A stretch of 64,000 nt of DNA from Noviherbaspirillum pedocola (GCF_016632335.1 NZ_JAEPBG010000006.1:1-64000), one strand, 5' to 3'. Shown: positions 42,600 through 51,390, counted from the stretch's first letter. The notes: generated from the letters alone by a model not told the origin. A program made the numbers and translations.

Positions 42600-43591
42600 G
42601 GCAAATTCCTCGCCGAGACATTGTTGAGCCGCACGGAGGTGTCGTACACATGCCGCTTGTACAGGGCGTCGCTGCCGGTTGGCGTGAAGGTGGTGCTCGG
42701 GCCGATCTGATAGGTGCGGGTGTCGGTATAGCCAACGCTCATGGTCGGACTGCGCGCAAGCACATGGATGCGTGCGGCAACCACATTGCGCCAGGAGGCA
42801 TCGTCTGCCGGCGCATTGGTGAAGAAGGCCGGCACACCGGTGTGGGTGGTGACGTTGTCGATGCCGTATTCCAGTTTCAGGTTTTCGATGCCTTCGACCA
42901 GCGAAGACACCGTGAAGCCTCCGGGCCCGAGTTCGGCGCGCTTGAGCGTCGGGATGCCGTCGCCGGGTCGGTAGTTGTTGGCGACGAAATAGATCGCCAC
43001 GGTATAGCGGTGGATGGGCGCGGCCGTGCTGCAGTCGACCTTGTGCCGGTTCAGGTTCGCCATGTTCGTGTCGAGCACGAAATAGGCGGTGGGATCGACC
43101 GCGGCGAGTTCGGTGGCGCTGTTGCAGCCGGAAGCCTGGAAGTACAGCGCGCCGGACACCGCCGGATCGCACCCGACGTCGCCGATGGCGCAGGTGCTTG
43201 CGCCGCGCATGACGACGACATCGGTGCCCGCCTTCACATCCGACAGGCAGGAGGGTAGCGAGCCGCCCGTTGCGCCGCCCACGGCCATCGGCAGCGCCGC
43301 CAAGAGGCTGGGCATATCGGTTGCGCACGGATCGGGGGATGTCGGCGTGGGCAGCATCATTGGATCGTATTCGGCGAGATAGCCGGCGTTGCGCAAGCCG
43401 TCGGCCAAGAGCGACACGGCGTACTGGCCGTTGGCGATCTGCTGGTTCGCACGCTTGATTTCATCTTGTGTGCGCGAGTTCGATACGAACAGCGCGGTTG
43501 TGACGGCGAGGATGATCAGGCCAAGCGTCATTGCGATCATCATCTCGACGATGGTCACACCCTGCTGCGTTTTGATGGGCGGGCGGGTCAT
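42596..43591 (-). CDS. pilW: Minor pilin PilW
   Basis: 331 residues. N-terminus MTRPPIKTQQGVTIVEMMIA: prepilin signal with cleavage between G and VTIVE, Glu at +5, then a hydrophobic helix. Long C-terminal domain with many Asp/Gly loops, Cys pairs and PilW-type SLVEGIENLKLEYGID. Second-longest minor pilin, as usual. Overlaps pilX at its end by 4 bases and begins 8 bases before the pilV stop region. Confidence 0.92.
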   Translation of the reverse strand: MTRPPIKTQQGVTIVEMMIAMTLGLIILAVTTALFVSNSRTQDEIKRANQQIANGQYAVSLLADGLRNAGYLAEYDPMMLPTPTSPDPCATDMPSLLAALPMAVGGATGGSLPSCLSDVKAGTDVVVMRGASTCAIGDVGCDPAVSGALYFQASGCNSATELAAVDPTAYFVLDTNMANLNRHKVDCSTAAPIHRYTVAIYFVANNYRPGDGIPTLKRAELGPGGFTVSSLVEGIENLKLEYGIDNVTTHTGVPAFFTNAPADDASWRNVVAARIHVLARSPTMSVGYTDTRTYQIGPSTTFTPTGSDALYKRHVYDTSVRLNNVSARNLP

Positions 43592-43598
43592 GGCAGCC

Positions 43599-44168
43599 TC
43601 AGCAACCCGGCACGCCGATACCGACCTGCGTAGCGATGGCGCGGCGCACGCCGTCGTCGCTGCCGTACTGGCCCATACCGCAGCTCAGTGCCGACGCCGC
43701 CGAACTGTTCAATCCCTGCCAGGTGACGACGATCTGGTAGACGCCGGCCCGGCATGAACCGGCGACAAGTACCGGGGGCTGGATCTGCGTAATGCAGCCA
43801 CGGGCGTTCATGACGCTGCCGCCGCTCTCGGATGCGCCTTTGAGCAGGTTGCTCCATTCGCACAGGTCCCGTGCTGCGAGATCGGTTATCCCGCTACAAC
43901 TCGCGGGCTGGCTGTCGCCGGTGCCGATCGTGCCCGTGCCCAGATACGCGGCCGCTTCGCTGCGGTTGGCATTGATGCGCTCCGTCATGTCGGCAATGGC
44001 CAGCGCTGCCTGCGCGCGCATGTAGGCCTCGACCTCGGTGACCTGCACCCTGCCCTGCAGCCGTGCCATCCCGAATAGCCCGATGGACAGGATCAGGATG
44101 GCGAGCATGACTTCGACCATGCTGGAGCCGTGTGCGCGCCGCGACACTCGGAAAGTGGCGGTCAGCAC
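43599..44168 (-). CDS. pilV: Minor pilin PilV
   Basis: 189 residues from a GTG start at 44168, overlapping the fimT stop by 7 bases. Signal: LTATFRVSRRAHGSSMVEVM, cleavage after G with SSMVE following and Glu at +5, then the AILILSIGLFGMARLQGRVQ hydrophobic helix. Downstream Cys residues (CSGITDLAARDLC) resemble PilV. The GTG start is preferred because an earlier start would overlap more of fimT. Part of the same operon. Confidence 0.88.
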   Translation of the reverse strand: MLTATFRVSRRAHGSSMVEVMLAILILSIGLFGMARLQGRVQVTEVEAYMRAQAALAIADMTERINANRSEAAAYLGTGTIGTGDSQPASCSGITDLAARDLCEWSNLLKGASESGGSVMNARGCITQIQPPVLVAGSCRAGVYQIVVTWQGLNSSAASALSCGMGQYGSDDGVRRAIATQVGIGVPGC

Positions 44169-44647
44169 GTTGGCCCCGCCTGCACGAAGGGCTGGCCGCT
44201 CAATTCCACCGACACGCATTGCGCCGCGCTCGATGCGCCGCTGGTGCTGGTGACGACGATGGACACGCCGGAACCGGCGGCAAGCCTGCCCATGGAGCGA
44301 TACAGCACGGAAGCCGGACCGGAGACATTCACATCGGTGAGTGCGCCATGGTCCTCCAGCACGGTGCTGCTGGCCGCATCCACGACTTGCCATCCGGCCT
44401 GCCAGCCTCCCGGCTTTGCGAGGACGGTTACGCTCGCATTGCGCTTGAGCGCTTCGCTGCGCGCCCGTTGCAGCGACAGGTACAGGTCCGTGCCTGCGCT
44501 CTTGATGCGCTGTGCCGCAACCATGCCGGTGAATGCGGGGGCCGCAACAGCCGTTGCGACGACTGCGATCGCCAGCACGGTCATCACCTCGATCAGCGTG
44601 AAACCCTTGGCGCAATTGCGGGCAATGTGCTTGCAGGCGCCGGCCAT
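44162..44647 (-). CDS. fimT: Minor pilin FimT / GspH-like
   Basis: 161 residues from ATG 44647, which overlaps the pilE stop by one base (TGATG). Signal HIARNCAKGFTLIEVMTVLA with Glu +5, hydrophobic helix, then GspH-type QRIKSAGTDLYLSLQRARSE and a C-terminal Cys pair (AQCVSVELSGQPFVQAGPTC). GspH/FimT-like pseudopilins take part in T4P or T2S tip complexes; context favours the T4P one. Confidence 0.88.
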   Translation of the reverse strand: MAGACKHIARNCAKGFTLIEVMTVLAIAVVATAVAAPAFTGMVAAQRIKSAGTDLYLSLQRARSEALKRNASVTVLAKPGGWQAGWQVVDAASSTVLEDHGALTDVNVSGPASVLYRSMGRLAAGSGVSIVVTSTSGASSAAQCVSVELSGQPFVQAGPTC

Positions 44648-45045
44648 CACCACACTCCCGAGGGCGTTTTCGCGCCGGTACCGTCGACAGTCAGCGTGAC
44701 GTCACCGGCTTGTGCCGTGCCGGAAACCGGCGCGGCGGTAATCGTGAATCCGGCTGGCGGGCCGGCAGAGGTCGTGAGGCTAACCGTATAGTAGGGGGAT
44801 ACTGTCTGCGGCGCCGGCGAATTCAGCAGCGAGACGCTGCCCGCATACGCACGCGCGTTCAACAGATAATCCTGCTGGCGCTGGGCCAGATCCAGCAGGT
44901 AGGCTTGCGCCGCGCTGCGCCGGGCGCGCTTGGCGTAGTTCTGATAGGACGGAAATGCGATGGCTGCGAGCACGGCGACGATCAGCATGGCCACGACCAA
45001 CTCGACCAGCGTCACGCCGCGGCTTCTGGCGTGTTTGGTCGGCAT
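44647..45045 (-). CDS. pilE: Type IV prepilin PilE
   Basis: 132 residues from ATG 45045 (ATG 45075 would give a longer leader). Signal KHARSRGVTLVELVVAMLI, Glu +5, then VLAAIAFPSYQNYAKRARRS, the typical PilE helix, and AQAYLLDLAQRQQDYLLNARAYA. The C-terminal part is short and without the Cys loop of major pilins. In betaproteobacteria this gene begins the minor-pilin operon and is the PilE minor pilin rather than the main subunit PilA. Confidence 0.9.
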   Translation of the reverse strand: MPTKHARSRGVTLVELVVAMLIVAVLAAIAFPSYQNYAKRARRSAAQAYLLDLAQRQQDYLLNARAYAGSVSLLNSPAPQTVSPYYTVSLTTSAGPPAGFTITAAPVSGTAQAGDVTLTVDGTGAKTPSGVW

Positions 45046-45324
45046 TGCGGAACACAGTGGCATGGCCGTTCTCATCGTTAGTCGCTGCGCGGGTCCGTAC
45101 ATACGAAAAATCGAAGACAGGCCGGTGCCAAGGGTAGGCACTCAGCCGAGAATAGGAGGATTATTGCCCTAGAGCAAGCCGGAAGGTTTTTAAAAGCGTG
45201 GAAAAAAAGGCACGTTTTCCTACGGTCATCGCAGATGTTGTCCTACTGGCATCTCGAAAATGTCGAGCTATGCTGGAGGCACGCTATGTAGCGGAGTTGG
45301 CAAACAACCTGATAGGAGTCCGCA

Positions 45325-45498
45325 ATGAACAAGGATCAAGTCAAAGGCGTGGCCAAGGACATCGCCGGCAAGGTGCAGGAAACCGCAGGCCAGGTCGTGG
45401 GCAGCAACAAGCAGCAGGCCAAGGGCGTTGCCAAGCAAGCCGAAGGCAAGGCGCAAAAGGCCGCTGGCGACGTGAAGGATGCGGTCAAGAACCGCTGA
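45325..45498 (+). CDS. CsbD-family stress protein
   Basis: 57 residues: MNKDQVKGVAKDIAGKVQ..., a Lys/Gly/Asp-rich hydrophilic protein with repeated KGVAKxxxGKxQxxAG units of the CsbD family. The ribosome site ATAGGAG lies 7 bases before the ATG. The family is induced by general stress; function unknown. An intrinsic terminator (45519-45550) follows. Small, so easily missed. Confidence 0.9.
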   Translation: MNKDQVKGVAKDIAGKVQETAGQVVGSNKQQAKGVAKQAEGKAQKAAGDVKDAVKNR

Positions 45499-45518
45499 TA
45501 TCGCGACACCGAATGAAA

Positions 45519-45550
45519 GCGGCGGCTCGATGGCCGCCGTTTTTCTTTGC
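45519..45550 (+). terminator. Intrinsic terminator after csbD
   Basis: GCGGCGGC, loop TCGAT, GGCCGCCG, then TTTTTCT. Located 20 bp after the CsbD stop. Confidence 0.85.
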
Positions 45551-45558
45551 CTGAAAAA

Positions 45559-46080
45559 TCACGACAGCACTTTTTGCCGTACCCGCGAGCGGATCTCGTC
45601 CAGCTTCTTGTTCGGCCAAAGCACTGACCAGTACCTTGCCGCACCTTTGTGACTGCTGCCGCTAGTCCATGCAACGGTTTGGTCCTTGTGCAACAACGTC
45701 GCCATGATTTTGACCGCGCATCGCAGGTTGATCAGCGGATCTTTCAGGCTGTCGGCAGCGGGGTTTAACGGCTCAAGGCCATAGGCCGGTCCATCCGAAT
45801 AGCTGAGTTGCAAAAGCCCGATCGAATCCTCTTCCAGTGGCGCCGGTTCATGATAGACGCACCCCGGCTTCCAGCTCGATTCGTAAAGCGCCATCGCCAC
45901 AATCAGCTCACCCCAATAACGAAGCTTGCCGTCCTTGGCAAGCGCGCCATATCCGGCAATGAATGCTTCGGGATTACCGGCTTCAAGTTCCGCCAAATGC
46001 GTCTCTATCGCCGTAAGCAATTCAGCGGTCCAGGCCCGGCGTTCGGGCTCGTCATCCCAACTCAATCCAGCTTCTGCCAT
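45559..46080 (-). CDS. Soluble transglycosylase-like protein (SLT/lysozyme fold)
   Basis: 173 residues from ATG 46080, ribosome site AGGAGACC. No signal peptide. Central motifs KLRYWGELIVAMALYESSW (with a Glu at the position of the catalytic acid) and EEDSIGLLQLSYSDG correspond to SLT motifs I and II. C-terminal HKDQTVAWTSGSSHKGAARYWSVLW. Without a signal peptide it is either exported another way or cytoplasmic; some such proteins occur in prophages and type VI/pilus loci, here no such genes are adjacent. Confidence 0.72.
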   Translation of the reverse strand: MAEAGLSWDDEPERRAWTAELLTAIETHLAELEAGNPEAFIAGYGALAKDGKLRYWGELIVAMALYESSWKPGCVYHEPAPLEEDSIGLLQLSYSDGPAYGLEPLNPAADSLKDPLINLRCAVKIMATLLHKDQTVAWTSGSSHKGAARYWSVLWPNKKLDEIRSRVRQKVLS

Positions 46081-46396
46081 GAAGGTCTCCTGTAACGCAC
46101 GGTCGTGTATCGCATGGGCGCTTCGACGAAATCTAGCACCGTCAAATCGCTGCAAGACGCACGTGGCAATCAAGCTTCTTGATATGCGCCAGAGAAAGCC
46201 GGTTTCGTTACGCTCTACGAAAAATCGAACCTCGGTTGCGCGACGAAAGAGGATTCTCGCTTGCGCAAACTTTGGTCAAAAAATAGCGCACAGCATGGAG
46301 CGAAAACAGAGTTAGCCCGCGTCGCCTGTCGCGCCGCATTTACTTCCGGGTTGTTAGCGTTTATGCTGTATAAAAATACAGCATTTATCGCTGGAA
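46081..46396. other. 316-bp divergent region with LexA box
   Basis: Between a minus-strand transglycosylase and plus-strand imuA. Holds the SOS box at 46364-46383 and the ribosome sites. Nothing else seen. Confidence 0.6.
46364..46383 (+). promoter_or_regulatory. Perfect LexA (SOS) box upstream of imuA
   Basis: TGCTGT-N8-ACAGCA is a perfect 20-base palindrome with the canonical CTGT-N8-ACAG core (46366-46381). It ends 13 bases before the ATG at 46397 and would repress transcription until DNA damage. Confidence 0.93.
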
Positions 46397-47155
46397 ATGA
46401 TGCGTGCGGGTACTATGGCAGTTGCTAATAACAAAATTTCGGCCGTGGTGGAAGCGCTCGACGGCGAGCTTTCGCAAGCGATCTGGCGTGGCAACCAGAT
46501 GGCTTCTGCTGTACAGCATACACACAGCACCGGCTATGCCAGTCTCGACGCGGAGCTTCCCGGGAATGGCTGGCCGAAGTCCACGCTGATTGAATTGCTG
46601 CTGCAGCAGCACGGCATCGGCGAAATTCGTCTGCTGCGCCCGGTGCTGGCCGCGCTTGCCAAGACAAAGCGCATCGCCCTGCTCTCGCCGCCCTTCATGC
46701 CGCAGATCGCCGCGTGGAGCGCTGCGAACATTGATCCCGACAACCTCCTTCTGCTCAAATCCACGCGCACCGCGGACACGCTATGGGCTGCCGAGCAGAT
46801 CCTGCTCAACGGCAGTTGCGGTGCTGCGATTCTTTGGCAACAGGATGTCAAAGGCGACGCGCTGCGGCGTCTGCAGCTGGCGGCGCAGGCCTCGGAGACG
46901 ATGTTCTGGCTGGTTCGCCCCGCCAAGGCACAGGACAATCCCTCGCCGGCGCCGTTGCGTGTCGTGTTGTCTGCTGCGACCGATGGCGTCAATGTGCATA
47001 TCGCCAAGCGCCGGGGCCCGGTGCATGACGGCCAAGTGTTTGTACGGCTTGTGAATACTGCGGAGGAATCGGGTGCGGCCGAAAAAGCAGAAGTGCTTCC
47101 TGCTGCAGCGGTTGCTGCTCCTGCCCAACCGCGTCGGCTGCTACGGGCGGTGTAA
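46397..47155 (+). CDS. imuA: ImuA translesion-synthesis accessory protein
   Basis: 252 residues from ATG 46397 (ATG 46415 is an alternative). RecA/SulA-like: HSTGYASLDAELPGNGWPKS, a degenerate Walker A region; TLIELLLQQHGIGEIRLLRP (the ImuA motif), LSPPFMPQIAAW and SCGAAILWQQDVKGDALRR (Walker B region). ImuA works with ImuB and DnaE2 in damage-induced mutagenesis. Neither imuB nor dnaE2 follows: the next gene is a glycine-zipper protein on the other strand. The SOS box supports the call. Slightly longer than usual by a basic, Pro/Ala-rich tail. Confidence 0.9.
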   Translation: MMRAGTMAVANNKISAVVEALDGELSQAIWRGNQMASAVQHTHSTGYASLDAELPGNGWPKSTLIELLLQQHGIGEIRLLRPVLAALAKTKRIALLSPPFMPQIAAWSAANIDPDNLLLLKSTRTADTLWAAEQILLNGSCGAAILWQQDVKGDALRRLQLAAQASETMFWLVRPAKAQDNPSPAPLRVVLSAATDGVNVHIAKRRGPVHDGQVFVRLVNTAEESGAAEKAEVLPAAAVAAPAQPRRLLRAV

Positions 47156-47228
47156 AAAACCGGTACCTCGATTGTCTGGCATGTCGAGGTATCGGTCACT
47201 GAAGCGAACTTGGGCTGCAAGACCCATA

Positions 47229-47762
47229 TCAATCGTCATCGTCGTCACGATGGTGGCGATGATGCCAGCGGTGGTCCCAGCGATCGCCGTAGTACACGGG
47301 CTGGGCAGGTGCGACGTAATAGCCGGGTTGTTCGATGATGGCTGGCGGGGCTTGCACATATACTGGTGCGGGCCGCACGTACACTGGAGCTGGCGCCGTA
47401 TAGACCGGCGCGGGAGCCTGGTAGACAGGTTCGCGTACCTGATCCATCACGGTGCGGCACCGCTGCACGGAACGGTAGCCGGGGCCGCTGTTATTGGCTA
47501 CCTGATCACCGACCAAAGCTCCTGTGACCGCGCCGATCGCGGTTGCGACAGCGCGACCGTTGCCGCCGCCGACCTGGTTGCCCAGGATGCCGCCCGCAAG
47601 ACCGCCGAGAACGACGCCGCCATAGTCGTTGCCGACCCGTTGCACCGGCACCTGCTCGTTCCAGCATTCCTGGCGCGGACGTTCGACGATGCGATATTCC
47701 GTTGCCGAAGCCACAACCGGGAAAGTGAGCACTGCGATCAGACTCAATGCGCGGATCATCAT
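47229..47762 (-). CDS. Glycine-zipper 2TM envelope protein with PXV tail
   Basis: 177 residues. Signal peptide ends near VASATE. Glycine zipper DYGGVVLGGLAGGILGNQVG followed by VATAIGAVTGALVGDQVANN, the 2TM fold of SlyB/OmpATb-like proteins. C-terminal PXV repeats (YQAPAPVYTAPAPVYVRPAP) and an acidic-basic tail WHHRHHRDDDDD. Cysteines CWNEQ and CRTV frame the zipper. Outer membrane or periplasm; role unknown. Same strand and 16 bp from the next zipper gene. Confidence 0.8.
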   Translation of the reverse strand: MMIRALSLIAVLTFPVVASATEYRIVERPRQECWNEQVPVQRVGNDYGGVVLGGLAGGILGNQVGGGNGRAVATAIGAVTGALVGDQVANNSGPGYRSVQRCRTVMDQVREPVYQAPAPVYTAPAPVYVRPAPVYVQAPPAIIEQPGYYVAPAQPVYYGDRWDHRWHHRHHRDDDDD

Positions 47763-47778
47763 GGCGGCTCCTTAAGAA

Positions 47779-48294
47779 TCAGAAATTGCGCTTGGCGACT
47801 TCATTGCCAACATAACCGCCGCCCACCGCGCCGGCGATCGTGGCGAGCGTTTTGCCGTTTCCGCCGCCGACCTGGCTGCCGAGCAGCCCGCCGACCACGG
47901 CACCGACGCCGATGCCGACGGGGCTGTTTGCCGCTACAGCCGGACGTTGGTAAACCGGAGCCGGCGCGTAGTGCGGGGTGGCGTCATATTGCGCATACTG
48001 CACCGGGTGGGTGTGGTGCGGCACGGAAGCGTGTTGCACATACTGGTCGTGAACCACAGTCCTGTGCTCGACAACTTCGCGCACCACGACCGGCGCGGCT
48101 TGCGGCGCTGGCGCCGGTGCAGAAGCCACGACCACCTGCTGCGGCAATGTGGCAACCGGTGCGGGCACCGAACCGTGCGAACTCGGCAGCAACCCGGTGA
48201 TCGCTGCGACGCCGACCAAGCTCACCAGCATCACGGATGCGGCTGCGCCGGCGAAGAGAGGATGAATGCGGTTCGATGACTGGTTGGTTTCCAT
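47779..48294 (-). CDS. Glycine-zipper 2TM protein
   Basis: 171 residues from ATG 48294, ribosome site AGGAGC. One N-terminal membrane helix (FAGAAASVMLVSLVGVAAI), a linker rich in Ala, Pro and Gln with a Tyr/His segment, then C-terminal glycine zipper VGIGVGAVVGGLLGSQVGGG...GNGKTLATIAGAVGGGYVGNEVA. It is the start of a two-gene unit with the zipper protein to its left (gap 16 bp), and both share GSQVGGGNG-type turns. Confidence 0.8.
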   Translation of the reverse strand: METNQSSNRIHPLFAGAAASVMLVSLVGVAAITGLLPSSHGSVPAPVATLPQQVVVASAPAPAPQAAPVVVREVVEHRTVVHDQYVQHASVPHHTHPVQYAQYDATPHYAPAPVYQRPAVAANSPVGIGVGAVVGGLLGSQVGGGNGKTLATIAGAVGGGYVGNEVAKRNF

Positions 48295-48497
48295 GTTGTG
48301 CTCCTGAGGCGAGTGCGATTGCGTTGTGATCACAATAGCCCCGCGAACACTTCATTGGTACGCAGCAACCTGTTTCACTGGTAACGGCTTGTAAGGATGA
48401 CAGTTTTATGATGCCTCTTTTTCCAGCGAGGAGCCGGGACTGTGGGTCTAAAACTAAACGCCCATCTTCGGCCCGGGTGTCCTTCTGCACTATCGGC

Positions 48498-48851
48498 TCA
48501 GACCGCGGTGCTGTATGCGAACGTTATCCACACGAGGGCGACCATCGCAGCAATTACGCCAATCAGAGGCAGGGTCGTTTCCATGAGTTCGGACTGCCGC
48601 TTGAAAGGGTTGGGAATAACTTTGTCTTCCGACTTCACCGTCTTGTGAAAAAGAAGATAAAGACCGCCCTCACCCAGGATCGCACTCCAAACGTAGGCAC
48701 CGATGCCGTGCAAGATCAAGCCATGTCCGCGACCGTTCCTCGCTCCAATGGGCAACTTCCCGGTATAAACCCCGTATAGCGCTAATGCGAGCAAGCCGAT
48801 TGCGACGATCCAGCGAAACAACTTGTCCGCGATGCTTTCCGCTTGCTTCAT
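48498..48851 (-). CDS. Hypothetical three-helix membrane protein
   Basis: 117 residues from ATG 48851, ribosome site GGAGGTAC. Helices: FRWIVAIGLLALALYGVYTG, GIGAYVWSAILGEGGLYLLF and TTLPLIGVIAAMVALVWIT. A charged loop after the second (HKTVKSEDKVIPNPFKRQSE). No family recognised. It follows the S8 protease terminator (48903-48936) on the same strand. Confidence 0.6.
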   Translation of the reverse strand: MKQAESIADKLFRWIVAIGLLALALYGVYTGKLPIGARNGRGHGLILHGIGAYVWSAILGEGGLYLLFHKTVKSEDKVIPNPFKRQSELMETTLPLIGVIAAMVALVWITFAYSTAV

Positions 48852-48902
48852 TGCGTACCTCCATAGGCGAACGCCCGGCGCCGCCATGACGAACCACATA
48901 CG

Positions 48903-48936
48903 AAAAAGCCGGCCACTGCATCGCAATGACCGGCTC
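48903..48936 (-). terminator. Intrinsic terminator after S8 protease gene
   Basis: On the minus strand AGCCGGTCA...TGGCCGGCT (one mismatch pair), then TTTTTCG. It lies about 35 bp after the protease stop. Confidence 0.8.
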
Positions 48937-48970
48937 ACCTTCCCATCGGCGCTATGGCAGAGCAAGAGCG

Positions 48971-50782
48971 TTAGTGGGTGACCTGAACCGAGGTCGAGGA
49001 CTGGTTGCCTGCCGCATCCTTGGCTACTGCCTGGATCGTGTGCGTGCCGGAGGTAACCTTGCGCGTGTTCCAGCTGTAGCTGAGGGTGGCGCCGGTGCCT
49101 TGCGCCTTGAGCGCGCCGTCGATATAGATCCACTGGCTGATGCCGGCGGTGCCGTTGTTGTCGCTGGCGTTCGTGTTGACCGACACCGTGCCGGAAACCA
49201 TGCCGGGGACCGGGTTGACGATGGAGACAACCGGCGGCGTCGTGTCCTTGGCGACCATCGTGGTGGCATTCGCCACGTTGACCGTCACGCTCGAGGACGC
49301 GCCCTTGTTGCCGGCGGCATCATAGGCATACGCAACCAGGGTCGCGGAGCCGTTTGCCACGCCGGTCGAATCCCAGCTGAACGAGAACGGCGCGCTCGTC
49401 GAGGTGGCAACGGCCGTGCCGTTGACGGTCAACTGCACGCTGGTCACGCCGACGTTGTCGGCTGCCGAGACGCTGACGGGCACAACGCCGGAGACGCTGC
49501 TGCCCGCTCCGGGCGAGGTGATCGAAGCCGTCGGCGCCGTGGTATCGGCCACGGGGCTTGCCAGCGCGGCCTGCACTGCTGCGGCGGCATTCACCCGGCC
49601 ATAGCCGTAGTAAATGTCCTTGCCGGCCGCGCCCAGGTCCACTGCGGTGGACTGCAGGATATTCTGCACCGACGCGCCGGTCAGGTTCGGATTGGCGGCC
49701 ATCACCAGCGCGCCGACCGCAGCAGTCAACGGGCTGGAGAACGACGTGCCCATCCATTCTTGATAGCCGCTGCCGTTCGACGTGGTCCATACGTCGCCCG
49801 GCGCGGACAGCGTTACAAAGCTGCCGTAGGTCGACCAGCTGTACAGGTTGTCGTTCGGGTCAGTGGCGGAAACCACAATCATCGAGGACGTCGGCGTGGT
49901 GGTGTCCTGCGTGCCGTTGTTGCCCGCCGAGACGAATACCAGCCCGCCCTTGCTTTGCATGTACTGCGCAGCGCTGATGATGGACGAACTTGCCGAGACG
50001 CCGCCGTAGCTAACGTTGGCGATCTTCGCGCCATGGTCCGCAGCCCACGTCAGGCCATTGGAGATGGTGCTGTAGTAGGCATAGCACTCGTTGTAGGTCG
50101 TGTCGAAATAGGCCACGCGGATCGGCATGATCTTGGCCTGGCCTGCGACGCCCGCCACACCCGCACCGTTGTTGGTGACGGCTGCTGCGGTGCCGGCCAC
50201 AGCAGTACCGTGGCCGCAGGCATCCGCGGTGTTCGTGTTGTTGTCGTAGAAGTTGTAGCCGGCTACAAGATTCGGCACAAGGTCAGGGTGCGAGCCGTCG
50301 ACGCCGGAGTCGAGTATGGCGATCGTCACGCCGGCGCCCTGGGTGGTGTCCCATGCGCTCGGCGCATTGACCTTGGCGAGGTGCCATTCGCTGCCAAAGT
50401 ACGGATCGTTCGCTGTGAACTTGGCTGACACCTTGCGGTCGAGCTCGGCGAACTGGATGTGCGGGTTCTGGGACAGGCGCTGCACCGCGGCGGTCTCGGA
50501 CGCACCGGCAGGCAAGTCGACGATATGCAGGTCGCTTTGGCCGACCTTGCGGGCATGGCCGCCGACAGTGCTGGCGATGGCGGCAAGCGCCTGTTCCGGC
50601 AGGCCGGCGCGCGGCATCACGAGGATGCGGCCCTTCGCCCACTGCTCCGCGGCTGCGGGGGCGGCGCTGGCGCTGCCGACGGCGCCGCAGCCCAAAAGGC
50701 CGACAAGCAAAGCAAGCGTGAGCTTGCGGGGAATGGCGCGTCGCGCCGGGAAGTGATCTTTTTGCGGTTTGGTAGAGTTCAT
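48971..50782 (-). CDS. Secreted subtilisin-like serine protease (S8)
   Basis: 603 residues. Signal peptide with core LTLALLVGLLGCGAVGSASA, an inhibitor-like prodomain (~45-115), then the S8 domain: Asp 158 in TIAILDSGVDGS, His 191 in CGHGTAVAG, Asn about 288 in VSAGNNG and Ser 347 in MGTSFSSP, so the triad is complete. From ~430 onward are two Ig-like beta domains (ITSPGAGSSVSGVVPVSVSA, IVNPVPGMVSGTVSVN). Extracellular or surface protease; substrates unknown. The start codon has an 11-bp inverted repeat right before it (50787-50813) and no good ribosome site. Confidence 0.94.
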   Translation of the reverse strand: MNSTKPQKDHFPARRAIPRKLTLALLVGLLGCGAVGSASAAPAAAEQWAKGRILVMPRAGLPEQALAAIASTVGGHARKVGQSDLHIVDLPAGASETAAVQRLSQNPHIQFAELDRKVSAKFTANDPYFGSEWHLAKVNAPSAWDTTQGAGVTIAILDSGVDGSHPDLVPNLVAGYNFYDNNTNTADACGHGTAVAGTAAAVTNNGAGVAGVAGQAKIMPIRVAYFDTTYNECYAYYSTISNGLTWAADHGAKIANVSYGGVSASSSIISAAQYMQSKGGLVFVSAGNNGTQDTTTPTSSMIVVSATDPNDNLYSWSTYGSFVTLSAPGDVWTTSNGSGYQEWMGTSFSSPLTAAVGALVMAANPNLTGASVQNILQSTAVDLGAAGKDIYYGYGRVNAAAAVQAALASPVADTTAPTASITSPGAGSSVSGVVPVSVSAADNVGVTSVQLTVNGTAVATSTSAPFSFSWDSTGVANGSATLVAYAYDAAGNKGASSSVTVNVANATTMVAKDTTPPVVSIVNPVPGMVSGTVSVNTNASDNNGTAGISQWIYIDGALKAQGTGATLSYSWNTRKVTSGTHTIQAVAKDAAGNQSSTSVQVTH

Positions 50783-51390
50783 CTTTGTTCTGTTTAATTG
50801 GCTTAAACAGAACTGCAGAAGCGCGCGCCTGCGACAGAAGGAAAAATGGCTGCTGCTGGCATGCGCTTTCTGGCAGTCCTGCCGTCATGGGATCAACTGC
50901 TTGGTGATCCGGTAGACCGGTGACTTTGCGTCCCCCGCTTTCGCGAGGTTTGCCCTTTGCAGAATGCGCATGCAGTTCAGATAGGTCCGATGAACGCTGT
51001 TGGACCCGGCACGACTGGATGCGACATCCCTGTACGTCCTGTGTTCAGTTCCGCATCAAAAGGTCGTGCACTCCTTGGTAATGGCGCCGCGGTGGCATAC
51101 CCGCGGCTTCGTTGAAAACCCGCGACCGTGACGATCGCGGGGAAAAGCTTCGTGGAGGTCTTGCCGACGCAAGACGCAGTAATCGTAGTATTTCCTTCTG
51201 ACAACCATCTGACAGCGAACCTCACGTTCGCCAGTCAACTATTCCTGTATCCATTTGGCCTCAGATTCGTTCCGCCGGAAGATTGAAAACACCTTCGAAA
51301 ACGGGCGGCTTTCGTCTGTTCGGCGCGGCCGCTTGTGATGTGCTGTGGATGGTGGCAATTGCCGTCGCCAGGACGCTATACGGAGGAATA
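50783..51390. other. 608-bp divergent intergenic region
   Basis: No gene recognised between the protease and the MbcA-like gene. At the protease end is the inverted repeat 50787-50813. The small frames seen (e.g. 50977-51225 minus) have poor composition and overlap each other, so are rejected. Confidence 0.5.
50787..50813 (-). promoter_or_regulatory. 11-bp perfect inverted repeat adjoining the S8 protease start
   Basis: GTTCTGTTTAA (50787-50797), TTGGC, TTAAACAGAAC (50803-50813). As mRNA it ends 4 bases before the AUG (50782-50780). It could be a translation-control hairpin or a repressor site. Confidence 0.65.

Noticed and set aside
47156-47228. imuB or dnaE2 expected after imuA
   Set aside because: Both strands were read; the next real gene is a glycine-zipper protein on the other strand.
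48926-50428. 500-codon plus-strand frame opposite the S8 protease
   Set aside because: Antisense artefact; the protease on the minus strand has all catalytic residues.
50977-51225. Small minus-strand frames between protease and MbcA-like gene
   Set aside because: They overlap each other, have poor composition and no ribosome sites.
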